64,000 bases of DNA from positions 558,001-622,000 of the forward strand of contig NZ_WKJK01000001.1 in the NCBI RefSeq assembly GCF_009674535.1, read 5' to 3'. The notes under the pieces are model-generated. The model was not told the DNA's origin, searched no databases, and saw only the letters and a list, made by a program, of their open reading frames with translations. Positions 51,830 to 60,513 of this stretch are shown here, piece after piece. The translations under genes and the position numbers were made by a program. How positions within the stretch are numbered: position 1 is the stretch's first letter; the number at the start of each line of letters is the position of its first letter. The stretch comes from Duganella guangzhouensis. Its GTDB lineage: Bacteria > Pseudomonadota > Gammaproteobacteria > Burkholderiales > Burkholderiaceae_D.

Positions 51830-53860
51830 TTATTTCAGCGCCAGGCGTTGCTGTGGCGCGCGCAGCGCTGGCTGGCCGCTGTGCTCGGCATGGCTACCCA
51901 GTTTGAAGGTGCGGACCACGTCTTCCAGCTCATGCGCCTGATCCTGCAGCGCTTGTGCGGCGGCGGCGGCTTCCTCGACCAGCGCGGCGTTCTGCTGCGT
52001 CACCTGGTCCATCTGGGTGATGGCTTCGTGCACCTGGCTGATGCCGGCGCGCTGCTCTTCGCTGGCGTGGCTGATTTCGGCCATGATGTCGGTCACGCGG
52101 CGCACGCTGTCCACCACTTCACGCATGGTGGTGCCGGCCTGTTCAACCTGTTTGCTGCCGGTCTCGACCTTGTTGACGGAGTCGTCGATCAGCGCCTTGA
52201 TTTCCTTGGCGGCGGTGGCCGAGCGTTGCGCCAGATTGCGCACTTCCGACGCCACCACGGCAAAGCCGCGACCCTGTTCGCCGGCACGGGCCGCTTCCAC
52301 GGCGGCGTTCAGCGCCAGAATATTGGTCTGGAACGCGATGCCGTCAATCACCGAAATGATGTCGACGATTTTGCGCGACGATTCGTTGATCGAGCCCATG
52401 GTTTCCACCACCTGCGCCACCACTTCGCCGCCACGGGTGGCGACGCCGGAGGCGGCCAGCGCCATCTGGTTGGCTTGCGAGGCGTTCTCGGCATTCTGGG
52501 TCACGGCGCTGCTCAGTTCTTCCATCGAGGCCGCGGTTTCCTCCAGGCTGGAGGCCTGTTCCTCGGTGCGCTGCGACAGGTCCAGATTGCCCTGGGCGAT
52601 TTCGCTCGACGCCGTGGTGATTTGCTCGGCGCCGGCACGCACCTGGCCGACCACGCCGGACAAGCTCTTGCTGATGTTGTTCAGCGAGCGCAGCACCAGG
52701 CCGATTTCATCCTTGTTGTCGATCACCAGATGCACGTCGAGGTCGCCGTCGGCGATGCGCTCGGCGGCTTCCTCGGCACGTGCCAGCGGACGCGACACCA
52801 CCGCCCGCACCAGCAGGAACAGCGCCACCGCGAACACCGCCAGCGATACCAGGCCGATCAGCGCATAACGGTTGCGCAGCTGGCCGGCTTCGCGGGTGAT
52901 TTCCTCGGTGTAGGTGCCGCCGACGATCAGCCAGTTCCACGGCTTGAAGGTGTGGAATTCCACCATCTTCTCGCGCGGCGCCGCGCCTTCCTTTTCGGTC
53001 CAGTCATAGGTCATGCCGCCTTCTTTGGCTTCCAGCATCTCCTTCAGGAACTGACGGCCATCGCTGCTCTTGGCTTCGATCAGGTTCTCGCCTTCCTTGC
53101 TTGGGTGGATCAGCGCCTTGCCCTGGTCCTTGGCGGCGGCGTTGATCACGTAGATGTAGCCGGTTTCGCCGATGGTGATGGCTTTGATTTTCTGCTTCAG
53201 CACATCCATGTTCTTGCTGATGTCCATGCCGATGAACAGCACACCGATGACCTTGCCGCCGGCATCCTTGATCGGGTCGTACTGGGTGATGTAGGGCTTG
53301 CCGAACAGATTGGCGAAGCCGATGTAGCTGTTACCGGCGCGCAGCAATGGATAGCTCGGGTGCGCATGGTCGAGCTGGGTGCCGACCGCGCGCTCGCCAT
53401 TTTCCTTCTTCAGCGACGTGGTGACGCGCACGAATTCCTCGCCGCTGGCGGCAAAGATGGTGGCGACCACACCGGTGTCGTTGGTGAACTTGTCGGGGAT
53501 GCTGAAATCCATGTTCAGCGTCTTGCCGGCATACTTCAGCGACGGCGTCGGCTTGCCGCCGATGTCGACGGTGGTGGCCGGGTCCAGCTCGAAGCGGGCG
53601 CTGTTGAACTCGGCCGCGAACAGGCGCGCGAAGCTGGAAGCGTCGTTCATCATGGCGGTGTTGAACACTTCGACGGTATTGCTGATGCCGCTCAGGTTAT
53701 AGGCGACGTTGGCGCGCGCGCGCTCCTTCAGCATGGCCGAGGTGCTCATATTGATGAGCGTGAGCAGGATGGCCATGATGACGGTCATCAGGCCAAACGT
53801 AAAAACGGTAATTTTCGTACCGACACCCCAATTACGGGGATTGATCGTTATTGTTTTCAT
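51830..53860 (-). CDS. Methyl-accepting chemotaxis protein with Cache sensor
   Basis: This 676-residue protein has TM1 at about 17-38, a periplasmic Cache-type (Cache_3/2-like) domain at about 45-340 ([58 protein letters not shown]), TM2 at about 343-365 and a HAMP domain ([20 protein letters not shown]). The signalling hairpin has the conserved core [20 protein letters not shown] and methylation-type helices. No pentapeptide is found at the C-terminus. Ligand unknown; Cache_3/2 receptors often bind organic acids. Confidence 0.92.
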   Translation of the reverse strand: MKTITINPRNWGVGTKITVFTFGLMTVIMAILLTLINMSTSAMLKERARANVAYNLSGISNTVEVFNTAMMNDASSFARLFAAEFNSARFELDPATTVDIGGKPTPSLKYAGKTLNMDFSIPDKFTNDTGVVATIFAASGEEFVRVTTSLKKENGERAVGTQLDHAHPSYPLLRAGNSYIGFANLFGKPYITQYDPIKDAGGKVIGVLFIGMDISKNMDVLKQKIKAITIGETGYIYVINAAAKDQGKALIHPSKEGENLIEAKSSDGRQFLKEMLEAKEGGMTYDWTEKEGAAPREKMVEFHTFKPWNWLIVGGTYTEEITREAGQLRNRYALIGLVSLAVFAVALFLLVRAVVSRPLARAEEAAERIADGDLDVHLVIDNKDEIGLVLRSLNNISKSLSGVVGQVRAGAEQITTASSEIAQGNLDLSQRTEEQASSLEETAASMEELSSAVTQNAENASQANQMALAASGVATRGGEVVAQVVETMGSINESSRKIVDIISVIDGIAFQTNILALNAAVEAARAGEQGRGFAVVASEVRNLAQRSATAAKEIKALIDDSVNKVETGSKQVEQAGTTMREVVDSVRRVTDIMAEISHASEEQRAGISQVHEAITQMDQVTQQNAALVEEAAAAAQALQDQAHELEDVVRTFKLGSHAEHSGQPALRAPQQRLALK

Positions 53861-54105
53861 TGATCTCTACAAAGTTGTGGTTGAGAGCTCGGAGTCGAGC
53901 TGGCTCCGGGTGTTCGGGAGCGACTGCAGGCATGGGGCACTGCCGCAGTCCTGCGAGCTAGAGCCTCAAAACATGAAACTACATCAAGACTTGAATGATA
54001 GCAGATTTTTGCCATTGAGCAACAAATTGGAATAATTATTCAAATAGTTTTGTTTTGCAAAACAATGACTTAAATAACAGTCGTTATCAAATACGTATAA
54101 ATACT

Positions 54106-54119
54106 TATCGCGCGCGATA
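54106..54119. promoter_or_regulatory. Palindrome between chemotaxis receptor and protease
   Basis: TATCGCGCGCGATA is a perfect 14-bp palindrome in an AT-rich 385-bp spacer (53861-54245), 127 bp before the protease start. It may be an operator. The rest of the spacer shows AT-rich promoter-like sequence for both divergent genes but no clear ORF. Confidence 0.4.
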
Positions 54120-54245
54120 CGATGGTGGCGAAGTTTCAGGTGCCCTTAAGCTTATGCAGAGAAACTCTGAAAATCCAGCCCCGTGTTGCGGCTGCTATCC
54201 TGTAGAATGAAACAACACCTTTTTTACATGTTCCGGAGTAAGCCG

Positions 54246-56501
54246 ATGAAGAAGCAAATGCTGTTGGTGGCCATCGTTGCGGCCCTGTCAGTGCAGGCCG
54301 GCGCCGCCGTGCCAGATAAAGCGGCAGACGCCCCTCTCAAACCCCAGCCCGGCCAGACTCAGGCCGCCGTGTGGGCCTCGCGGGTACTCACCAAACTGCA
54401 TTACAAGCCGATGCCACTGGACGATGCGATGTCGGAGAAAATCTTCGACCGCTACTTCAAGTCGCTGGACGGCGAAAAGATGTTCTTCACCCAGGCCGAC
54501 CTCGACCAGTACGCCATCGTGCGCACCCGCATGGATGATGCCATTACCGGCGAAAACCTGAGCGTGCCGTTTGCCATCTTCAATCTGTACCAGCAACGCT
54601 TCAACGAGCGCATCGCCTATGCGCGTGAACTGGTCAAACAGGGCAAGTTCGATTTCACCAGCGACGAGAGCTATCAGTACGACCGCGAAAAGGCCGAGTG
54701 GGCCAAGAGCGACGCCGAGGTCAAGGAACTGTGGCGCAAGCGCGTCAAGAATGAATGGCTGCGCCTGAAACTGGCCGGCAAGGACGACAAGTCGATCAAG
54801 GAAACGCTGGACAAGCGCTATGAAGGCTACCTCAGCCCGTCGCGCAAGCTGACCAATGAAGACGTGTTCCAGATCTTCATGAACGCTTATGCGATGTCGA
54901 TCGAGCCGCACACCAACTACCTGGGCCCGCGCGCCGCTGAAAACTTCGACATCGCGATGCGGTTGTCGCTGGAAGGCATTGGCTGCGTGCTGCAGTCGCG
55001 CGACGATTACACCGTGGTGCGCGAAGTGGTGACCGGCAGCCCGGCCGGCCTGTCCGGCAAGATCAAGGTCGGCGACAAGATCGTTGGCGTGGCCAAGGAC
55101 GAGAAAACCCCGATCACCGAAGTACTGGGCTGGCGCCTGGACGACGTGGTGGCGCTGATCCGCGGTCCGAAAGATTCGACCGTCAAGCTGGAAATCATCC
55201 CGGCCGACGCCGGCCCGGACGGCAAGCACCAGTTCATCTCGCTGGTGCGCCAGAAGATCAGCATGGAAGAGCAGTCGGCCAAGAAATCCGTGTATGAAGT
55301 CAAGGATGGCAACACCAAGCGCCGCGTCGGCGTGATCTCGCTGCCGACCTTCTATATGGACTTCGAGGCGCGCCGCAAGGGCGACAAGGACTTCAAGAGC
55401 GCCACCCGCGACGTCAAGCGTCTGCTGGTCGAGCTGAAGAAGGACAAGGTCGACAACGTGCTGATCGACCTGCGCAACAACGGCGGCGGTTCGCTGACCG
55501 AGGCGGTGGAGCTGACCGGCCTGTTCATCGACAAAGGCCCGGTGGTCATGCAGCGCAGCGGCGACAACAAGGTCGAAGTGGAAAGCGATACCGATCCGGG
55601 CATGGCCTGGGATGGCCCGCTGGGCGTGCTGATCAACCGTGGCTCGGCTTCGGCGTCGGAGATTTTCGCGGCGGCGATCCAGGATTACGGCCGTGGCATC
55701 ATCATCGGCGAGCCGAGCTTCGGCAAAGGCACGGTGCAGACCCTGTTCGGCCTGGACAAGTTCGCGCAGAGCGACAAGGTGCATTATGGCGAGCTGAAGT
55801 TCACCATCGCGCAATTCTTCCGCATCAACGGCGGCACCACCCAGCTGCGCGGCGTGACGCCGGACATCAAGCTGCCGACCATGGGCGATTCCGACACCTT
55901 TGGCGAGTCCAGCTATGACAACGCGCTGCCATGGACCCAGATCAAGCCAGCGGTCTACATTCCGACCGGCGACATGAAAGAGATCGTGCCGCTGCTGGAT
56001 AAAAAGCACGAAGCGCGCGTTGCCAAGGACAAGGACTTCCAGTACCTGGCCGAAGACATCGCGCTGGTGAAGAAGCAGCGCAAGGACAACCTGATCTCGC
56101 TGAACGAAGTGGCGCGCCGCAAGGAGCGCGACCAGCAGGAAGCCCGTTCCAAGCTGCGTGAAGCCCGTCTGCTGTCGCCAACGCCGGGCGCCGATGATCC
56201 GATTTTGGTTCCTGACCCGAAAGATGCGCTGAACAAGGCAATCGCGGCCAAGCCGGCCAGCGGCAAAGCCGCGCCAACGCCGAAAGTGGCGGGCGTCAAG
56301 GGCGCGCTGCGCAGCGACGATGGCCTGCAAGGCGCCGAGCGTTCGCTGGCGGCCGAGCTGGAAGCGGAGAAACAGGCCAAGGCCGCCAAGGACGTGCTGC
56401 TGAACGAAGCGGTGCACATCATGTCGGATGAAGTCGGCCTGCTGAAAACCGACACCCGCATGGCCTCGCGCGTGCTGCCTTACGCCGCCGACGGCAAATA
56501 A
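54246..56501 (+). CDS. prc: Tail-specific (C-terminal) processing protease Prc/CtpA
   Basis: The start is ATG 54246 after GGAG; the frame is open to 54183. The 751-residue product has a signal peptide (MKKQMLLVAIVAALSVQA), an N-terminal helical domain, a PDZ domain (about 240-330: LSLEGIGCVLQSRDDYTVVR ... GKIKVGDKIVGV) and the S41 catalytic part. The catalytic pair is Ser469 (RGSASASEIFAAA) and Lys494 (SFGKGTVQT), 25 residues apart as in E. coli Prc. A C-terminal domain of unknown function follows. Periplasmic; it degrades proteins with nonpolar C-termini and affects cell-wall enzymes. Confidence 0.95.
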   Translation: MKKQMLLVAIVAALSVQAGAAVPDKAADAPLKPQPGQTQAAVWASRVLTKLHYKPMPLDDAMSEKIFDRYFKSLDGEKMFFTQADLDQYAIVRTRMDDAITGENLSVPFAIFNLYQQRFNERIAYARELVKQGKFDFTSDESYQYDREKAEWAKSDAEVKELWRKRVKNEWLRLKLAGKDDKSIKETLDKRYEGYLSPSRKLTNEDVFQIFMNAYAMSIEPHTNYLGPRAAENFDIAMRLSLEGIGCVLQSRDDYTVVREVVTGSPAGLSGKIKVGDKIVGVAKDEKTPITEVLGWRLDDVVALIRGPKDSTVKLEIIPADAGPDGKHQFISLVRQKISMEEQSAKKSVYEVKDGNTKRRVGVISLPTFYMDFEARRKGDKDFKSATRDVKRLLVELKKDKVDNVLIDLRNNGGGSLTEAVELTGLFIDKGPVVMQRSGDNKVEVESDTDPGMAWDGPLGVLINRGSASASEIFAAAIQDYGRGIIIGEPSFGKGTVQTLFGLDKFAQSDKVHYGELKFTIAQFFRINGGTTQLRGVTPDIKLPTMGDSDTFGESSYDNALPWTQIKPAVYIPTGDMKEIVPLLDKKHEARVAKDKDFQYLAEDIALVKKQRKDNLISLNEVARRKERDQQEARSKLREARLLSPTPGADDPILVPDPKDALNKAIAAKPASGKAAPTPKVAGVKGALRSDDGLQGAERSLAAELEAEKQAKAAKDVLLNEAVHIMSDEVGLLKTDTRMASRVLPYAADGK

Positions 56502-56521
56502 GTTTTACCGGTATCAGCCCT

Positions 56522-56550
56522 GGGCCGCCTTTTTGGCGGCCCTTTTTTTT
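56522..56550 (+). terminator. Strong intrinsic terminator of prc
   Basis: GGGCCGCC (56522-56529) pairs with GGCGGCCC (56535-56542) around TTTTT, followed by eight T. It is 20 bp after the prc stop and should end transcription almost completely. Confidence 0.9.
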
Positions 56551-56603
56551 TGCGCTACGCCCTTATTATGCGTTTGGTGAATCTTGGCTATTGGAAAGAT
56601 AAA

Positions 56604-56703
56604 TTGGATTAAGATGATGCGGCGCGGCATAATTCTTCCTGTCTCCTCTATTCTCCTCCAAGGAAATAGAATTTGGCCCGCTCCCAGAGCGGGCCTTTTT
56701 TTT
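56604..56703 (+). ncRNA. Candidate small RNA between two terminators
   Basis: TTGGAT (56604-56609) and CATAAT (56628-56633) have an 18-base spacer and would start a transcript near 56640. It would end at a perfect terminator: GGCCCGCT (56675-56682) with AGCGGGCC (56688-56695) and eight T. The product of about 64 nt has a CU-rich single-stranded stretch with TCTCCTCTATTCTCCTCC (56642-56659), which could pair with Shine-Dalgarno sequences. The upstream prc terminator makes a separate transcript likely. No ORF of note. It is a candidate only; the hairpin could instead insulate the next gene. Confidence 0.5.
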
Positions 56704-56762
56704 GCTGCAAGCGCTGATTTTTTGGTAAGATTGCTGTAAATCAACTATTAGCTGGCGGCACC

Positions 56763-58910
56763 GTGTCTCCTAATCAATTCAAACTTGCTTTGCTGGGCCT
56801 GCTGTTGGGCAGCGCGGTCGTGGGCGGCGGCGTGGTGTATTTGCTCAAGCCCAGCGCGCCAGCCGGGCAGCCGGGCGCGGTGGCGCTGCCGAGCGCGGCC
56901 AAGGGTACGCCCAACGGCTGGTTTGCGCGCGTCAGCAATGTGGCTGGCGACGGTCTGCCGGGCGTGAACAATGGCCGCCGCACGCGTTTTGCCGATCCGT
57001 TTGGCGTAGTGCTGGACCAGGATGGCAATCTGTACGTGGCCGACGGCGGCGACAATAACAGCATCCGCAAGATCGATCTGGCCGGCATCGGCTCGACGCT
57101 GGCCGGCGGCACCGAAGGTTATGCGGAAGGCACGGGCACCGCCGCCGCCTTCAACACGCCGTCCGGGCTGGCGATCGACGCCGCCGGCAATCTGTACGTG
57201 GCCGATACCGGCAATAACGCGATCCGCAAGGTGACGCCGGCGGGTGTGGTCAGCACGCTGGCCGGCGATGGCCTGGCCGGGGACAAGGATGGCAAGGGCG
57301 CCGGCGCCCAGTTCAACGGTCCGATCGGGGTGGCGGTGGACGCCGCCGGCGTGGTCTACGTGGCCGACACCTATAACGACCGCATCCGCCGCATCGCGCC
57401 GGACGGCACGGTCACCACCATTGCTGGCGGCAAGCGCGCCGGTCACGCCGACGGCGCCGCCGCGCAGGCGCTGTTCGATACCCCGACCGGACTGGCGATC
57501 AGCGCCGCCGGCGATCTCTACATCGCGGACACCGCCAACCACGCCATCCGCAAGCTCAGCAAGGATGGCCAGGTCAGCACCATTGCCATCGCCAAGGACG
57601 ACGACCGCGATTCGCTGCTGCGCTCGCCGGTGGCGATCGCGCTGACCGGCGACGGCTTCCTGTACATCGCCAGCAGCGCCCACGGCCGCGTGGCGCAGAT
57701 CACGCCGGCCGGCGCGGTGGTGGCGCTGAAGGATGTCGACCATCCGGCCCAGCCCGGTTATGGTTCGGACGGCGGCGTGCGCCTGTATTCGCCGCGTGGC
57801 ATGGCGCTGTACAAGGATGGTTCGCTGTTCGTGACCGATGGCGCCACCTTCCGCCTGCAGCACATCGGCCAGATGCGCGGCAGCGAGGAGCCCGAGCCGG
57901 ATGCGCCGTCGCCCGGCCTGCCGTCGCACAGCGCCACCATGCTGTGGCCGGTCAAGCCGCAGAACAAGGTGCATGAGGTGGTTGGCCTGATGGGCGAGGT
58001 GCGCGGTAATTTCGATGGCGAGAGCCGCGATCATTTCCACAGCGGCATGGACGTGCAGGCCGCGATTGGCGAACCGGTGCTGGCCATCGGCGCCGGCAAG
58101 ATCACCGATCCGCGCGCCAGCTGGGGTTATGGCGAATTGTCGGAAGGGTTGTTCTTCGACGGCATGCAGTATGTGCACATGCGGGTCGGCCGCGACGCGC
58201 GCGACAAGCCGCTCAACGATCCGCGCTTCCTGGTGTCGCGCAACGACAAGGGCGTGGCGGAGTCGGTGCGCGTCAAGCGCGGTACCCGCTTCGTGGCCGG
58301 CGAAACGCTGGGCACAATCAATCGCATGGCGCACGTCCATCTTGACTACAAGCCCAACGGCGGCCCGCGCAATCCGCTGCTGCTGCCGTTCGTCGGCCTG
58401 GAAGACACCATCGCGCCGGAAATTCACAACATCAGCGTGCTCGATAAAAACGGCAAGCCGCTGACTGAAAAGGTGGATGGCCGCCTGTTCATTCGCCGCA
58501 GCATGGGCGATGTGCAGATCGTGGTCGATGCCAGCGATCAGATCAACGGCAACCAGGCGCGGCGTCGGCTCGGCCTGTACAAGCTGGGCTATCAATTGCT
58601 GAACGAGGAGGGCGAATTCATCCCCGGCATGACCGAGCCCACCATCACCCAGCAATATGATCGCCTGCCGCGCAACCGCGAGGCGGTCAAGTTTGCATAC
58701 GCGGCCAGCAGCGGCATCACCGTGCACGGCGCCAGCGAGACGCGCTTCGCGTATGCCATCAATAACCGGGTGGTCAACGGCAAGCTGGTGCCGGGGATGT
58801 GGAAGGTGAGTGAGCTGGGGCCGGGCAATTACATCCTCCGCATCGTGGCGGAGGACTATGCCGGCAACGCCGCCAATCGCAACCGCGAACTGCTGGTCAC
58901 GATCGACTAG
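56763..58910 (+). CDS. NHL-repeat propeller fused to M23-type peptidase-like domain
   Basis: This 715-residue protein starts at GTG 56763. Residues 8-29 are an N-terminal membrane anchor or uncleaved signal. Residues about 50-380 hold five to six NHL-type units (LDQDGNLYVADGGDNNSIRK, AIDAAGNLYVADTGNNAIRK, VDAAGVVYVADTYNDRIRR and so on). Residues about 400-530 contain an M23/LytM-like segment: DHFHSGMDVQAAIGEPVLAI with His426 and Asp430, and MAHVHLDYKP. The C-terminal 180 residues are beta-rich. A propeller joined to a cell-wall peptidase-like domain is unusual. Whether all zinc ligands are in place cannot be judged by eye. Confidence 0.75.
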   Translation: MSPNQFKLALLGLLLGSAVVGGGVVYLLKPSAPAGQPGAVALPSAAKGTPNGWFARVSNVAGDGLPGVNNGRRTRFADPFGVVLDQDGNLYVADGGDNNSIRKIDLAGIGSTLAGGTEGYAEGTGTAAAFNTPSGLAIDAAGNLYVADTGNNAIRKVTPAGVVSTLAGDGLAGDKDGKGAGAQFNGPIGVAVDAAGVVYVADTYNDRIRRIAPDGTVTTIAGGKRAGHADGAAAQALFDTPTGLAISAAGDLYIADTANHAIRKLSKDGQVSTIAIAKDDDRDSLLRSPVAIALTGDGFLYIASSAHGRVAQITPAGAVVALKDVDHPAQPGYGSDGGVRLYSPRGMALYKDGSLFVTDGATFRLQHIGQMRGSEEPEPDAPSPGLPSHSATMLWPVKPQNKVHEVVGLMGEVRGNFDGESRDHFHSGMDVQAAIGEPVLAIGAGKITDPRASWGYGELSEGLFFDGMQYVHMRVGRDARDKPLNDPRFLVSRNDKGVAESVRVKRGTRFVAGETLGTINRMAHVHLDYKPNGGPRNPLLLPFVGLEDTIAPEIHNISVLDKNGKPLTEKVDGRLFIRRSMGDVQIVVDASDQINGNQARRRLGLYKLGYQLLNEEGEFIPGMTEPTITQQYDRLPRNREAVKFAYAASSGITVHGASETRFAYAINNRVVNGKLVPGMWKVSELGPGNYILRIVAEDYAGNAANRNRELLVTID

Positions 58911-58923
58911 CGGCAAGCAAGGA

Positions 58924-59181
58924 TCAGGCGGCGACCAGCGCGCCGGATAGCAGGAAAGGCAGCATGCTGACGGTCGATTCCAGGCTGCTGATCAATTCTT
59001 CCTTGTCGGCGGCGATGTCTTCGCGGGAAGGCAGGCTGAGCTCGGCCGGCACCTGGTCCGGATGCAGGGTGATGCCGATGCTCTTCAGCGCGGCGACCGG
59101 GTTGGCCAGCAGGCGGGCGCGGAATTGGTCGTCGTTGGCCAGTTGGTCGAGGATGGAGCTGAGTTCGCTCGTGGTATGCAT
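58924..59181 (-). CDS. Putative modified-peptide (RiPP) precursor with NHLP-like leader
   Basis: The start is ATG 59181 after AAGGAGAACGTG, a strong ribosome site; the frame is open to 59223. The 85-residue product starts MHTTSELSSILDQLANDDQF, followed by RARLLANPVAALKSIGITLH. This pattern (helix, DxxFRxxLLxxPxxALxxxGI) is that of nitrile-hydratase-like (NHLP) and Nif11-type leader peptides. The C-terminal 18 residues (SLESTVSMLPFLLSGALVAA covers them) would be the core. The peptide has no Cys there, but several Ser and Thr. It diverges from a SagB-type peptide-maturation dehydrogenase, which supports a RiPP role. Confidence 0.75.
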   Translation of the reverse strand: MHTTSELSSILDQLANDDQFRARLLANPVAALKSIGITLHPDQVPAELSLPSREDIAADKEELISSLESTVSMLPFLLSGALVAA

Positions 59182-59223
59182 AGTCACGTTCTCCTTGGTT
59201 GGATGCGGTTCACACGTACACAT

Positions 59224-59241
59224 CGTGCACGGTCGTGCACG
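59224..59241. promoter_or_regulatory. Tandem CGTGCAC repeat between precursor and dehydrogenase
   Basis: CGTGCAC occurs at 59224-59230 and again at 59234-59240, one helical turn apart, each containing the palindrome GTGCAC. It lies 43-60 bp upstream of the precursor start and 113-130 bp upstream of the dehydrogenase start. This is a plausible operator for co-regulation of the divergent pair. Confidence 0.45.
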
Positions 59242-59271
59242 TGAGATCGATGCTACGCCGCGATGCTCCCC

Positions 59272-59297
59272 AAGGCAATCGAAATTATTGCCTTTTT
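59272..59297 (+). terminator. Hairpin with T-run in the leader of the dehydrogenase gene
   Basis: AAGGCAAT (59272-59279) and ATTGCCTT (59287-59294) pair perfectly around 7 bases and are followed by TTT. It is on the plus strand, 56 bp before the dehydrogenase start. No plus-strand gene lies upstream for over 300 bp, so it may act as an attenuator for the dehydrogenase, or as insulation from read-through of the NHL-M23 gene. Confidence 0.5.
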
Positions 59298-59352
59298 ATT
59301 AGCAAGTGAGATAGACTCGACAGCATCCCATTCACTCGCGGAAATGGCCATC

Positions 59353-60513
59353 ATGAAGCTACGACGCTGCGCAGTGCTGTATCTGGAATCCCGTGAACAT
59401 TTATCGATAGACTGGCCGACCGTGTTGGCTGGCGGCAGCGCGCTGGCGTCCAGCACGCGCTGGGTGGCGCTGGCGCCGCATCTGGACCAGGAGCTGGACA
59501 TCGACGCGGCCGAGCTGGCGGCGTTGGGTGGCATCAGCCAGACCGTGTGGAGCGAGCGCGCCGCCAGCGAGCGGCGCTATGGCGAGGCGTGCATCGCCGG
59601 CCTGCTACAGCGCGGCCTGCTGATCGGCGATACGCCGGCCCATGCGACGGCACGCGAACGCGACGAGACCTTGCGCGCCACCCACTGGCGGCCGCTGTCG
59701 GCACTGGCGCACACCTTCGGCCGCTGGCGCGAGGTCAGCAGCGAGAATGGCATGGAGGCGCCCAGCTTCGAGGCGCTGCTGGAGCAGTTTGGCGAACCGC
59801 CAGCGCCGACGCTGGAACTGGCGCCGGAGCAGGCGCTGAAGTTGCCGCCGGCCGGCGGCGGGCCGCTGGACGAGGCGCTGTTCCGGCGTTACACCGGCCG
59901 CAATTTCGATCTGCAAGCCAGTGTGCCGCTGGCGGTGGCGGCGCGGCTGCTGCAACGTACCTTCGGCGCCCAGCAAGTGCGCCAGGTGGGGCCGCACGCG
60001 GCGGTGCTGAAGAAGACCAGCCCATCGGGCGGCGGCCTGCATCCGGTCGAGGCCTTCGTGCTGGTGCAGCGGGTGGAGGGCGTGGCGCCCGGCCTGTATC
60101 ACTATCATCCGATCGAGCACGAGTTGCGGCCGCTGCGCCCGCTGGACAGCGAAGCGGCGGCGGCACTGGCGCGGCAGCTATTGGCCGATCAGCATTGGCT
60201 GGCCGACGCGCCGCTGCAGGTGCTGATGGTGGCGCGCGCCGAGCGCAGCTTCTGGAAGTACCGCAATCACCAGAAGGCGTATCGGGCGCTGGCGCTGGAT
60301 GCCGGCCATCTGTCGCAAACCTTTTATTTGCTGGCGGCCGAGGCCGGCCTGCCGGCGTTTGTGACGGCGGCCATCAACGATGCTGATATCGAACGCCTGC
60401 TAGAGCTCGACCATCTGCGCCATGCGGTGGTGGCGATCTGCGGTTGCGGGCCGGCGGCCAGCGGCCCGCGCAACATGGTCGAACTGCGTTACGGCGAGAC
60501 CGACGCGATCTGA
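59353..60513 (+). CDS. SagB-type peptide-maturation dehydrogenase
   Basis: The chosen start is ATG 59353 (MKLRRCAVLYLESREHLSID); ATG 59344 is possible and the frame is open to 59263. The 386-residue product has an N-terminal part of about 170 residues without a known domain. A nitroreductase-like, FMN-binding SagB domain follows: FRRYTGRNFDLQ, LKKTSPSGGGLHPVEAFVLV, GVAPGLYHYHPIEHEL, FWKYRNHQKAYRALALDAGH. SagB-type enzymes oxidise azolines in thiazole/oxazole-modified peptides. TIGRFAMs-type annotation calls this branch putative peptide maturation dehydrogenase, usually linked to a small NHLP-like peptide. It overlaps the hybrid kinase gene by 25 bp, tail to tail. Confidence 0.85.
   Translation: MKLRRCAVLYLESREHLSIDWPTVLAGGSALASSTRWVALAPHLDQELDIDAAELAALGGISQTVWSERAASERRYGEACIAGLLQRGLLIGDTPAHATARERDETLRATHWRPLSALAHTFGRWREVSSENGMEAPSFEALLEQFGEPPAPTLELAPEQALKLPPAGGGPLDEALFRRYTGRNFDLQASVPLAVAARLLQRTFGAQQVRQVGPHAAVLKKTSPSGGGLHPVEAFVLVQRVEGVAPGLYHYHPIEHELRPLRPLDSEAAAALARQLLADQHWLADAPLQVLMVARAERSFWKYRNHQKAYRALALDAGHLSQTFYLLAAEAGLPAFVTAAINDADIERLLELDHLRHAVVAICGCGPAASGPRNMVELRYGETDAI

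Noticed and set aside
51236..53863. 875-codon plus-strand frame opposite the chemotaxis receptor and copper genes
   Set aside because: It is a shadow of high-GC genes with certain function on the other strand; composition (Arg/Gly/His-rich) is not protein-like.
54288..58916. Two long minus-strand frames (709 and 722 codons) opposite prc and the NHL-M23 gene
   Set aside because: Antisense shadows in GC-rich sequence, without recognisable domains or ribosome sites.
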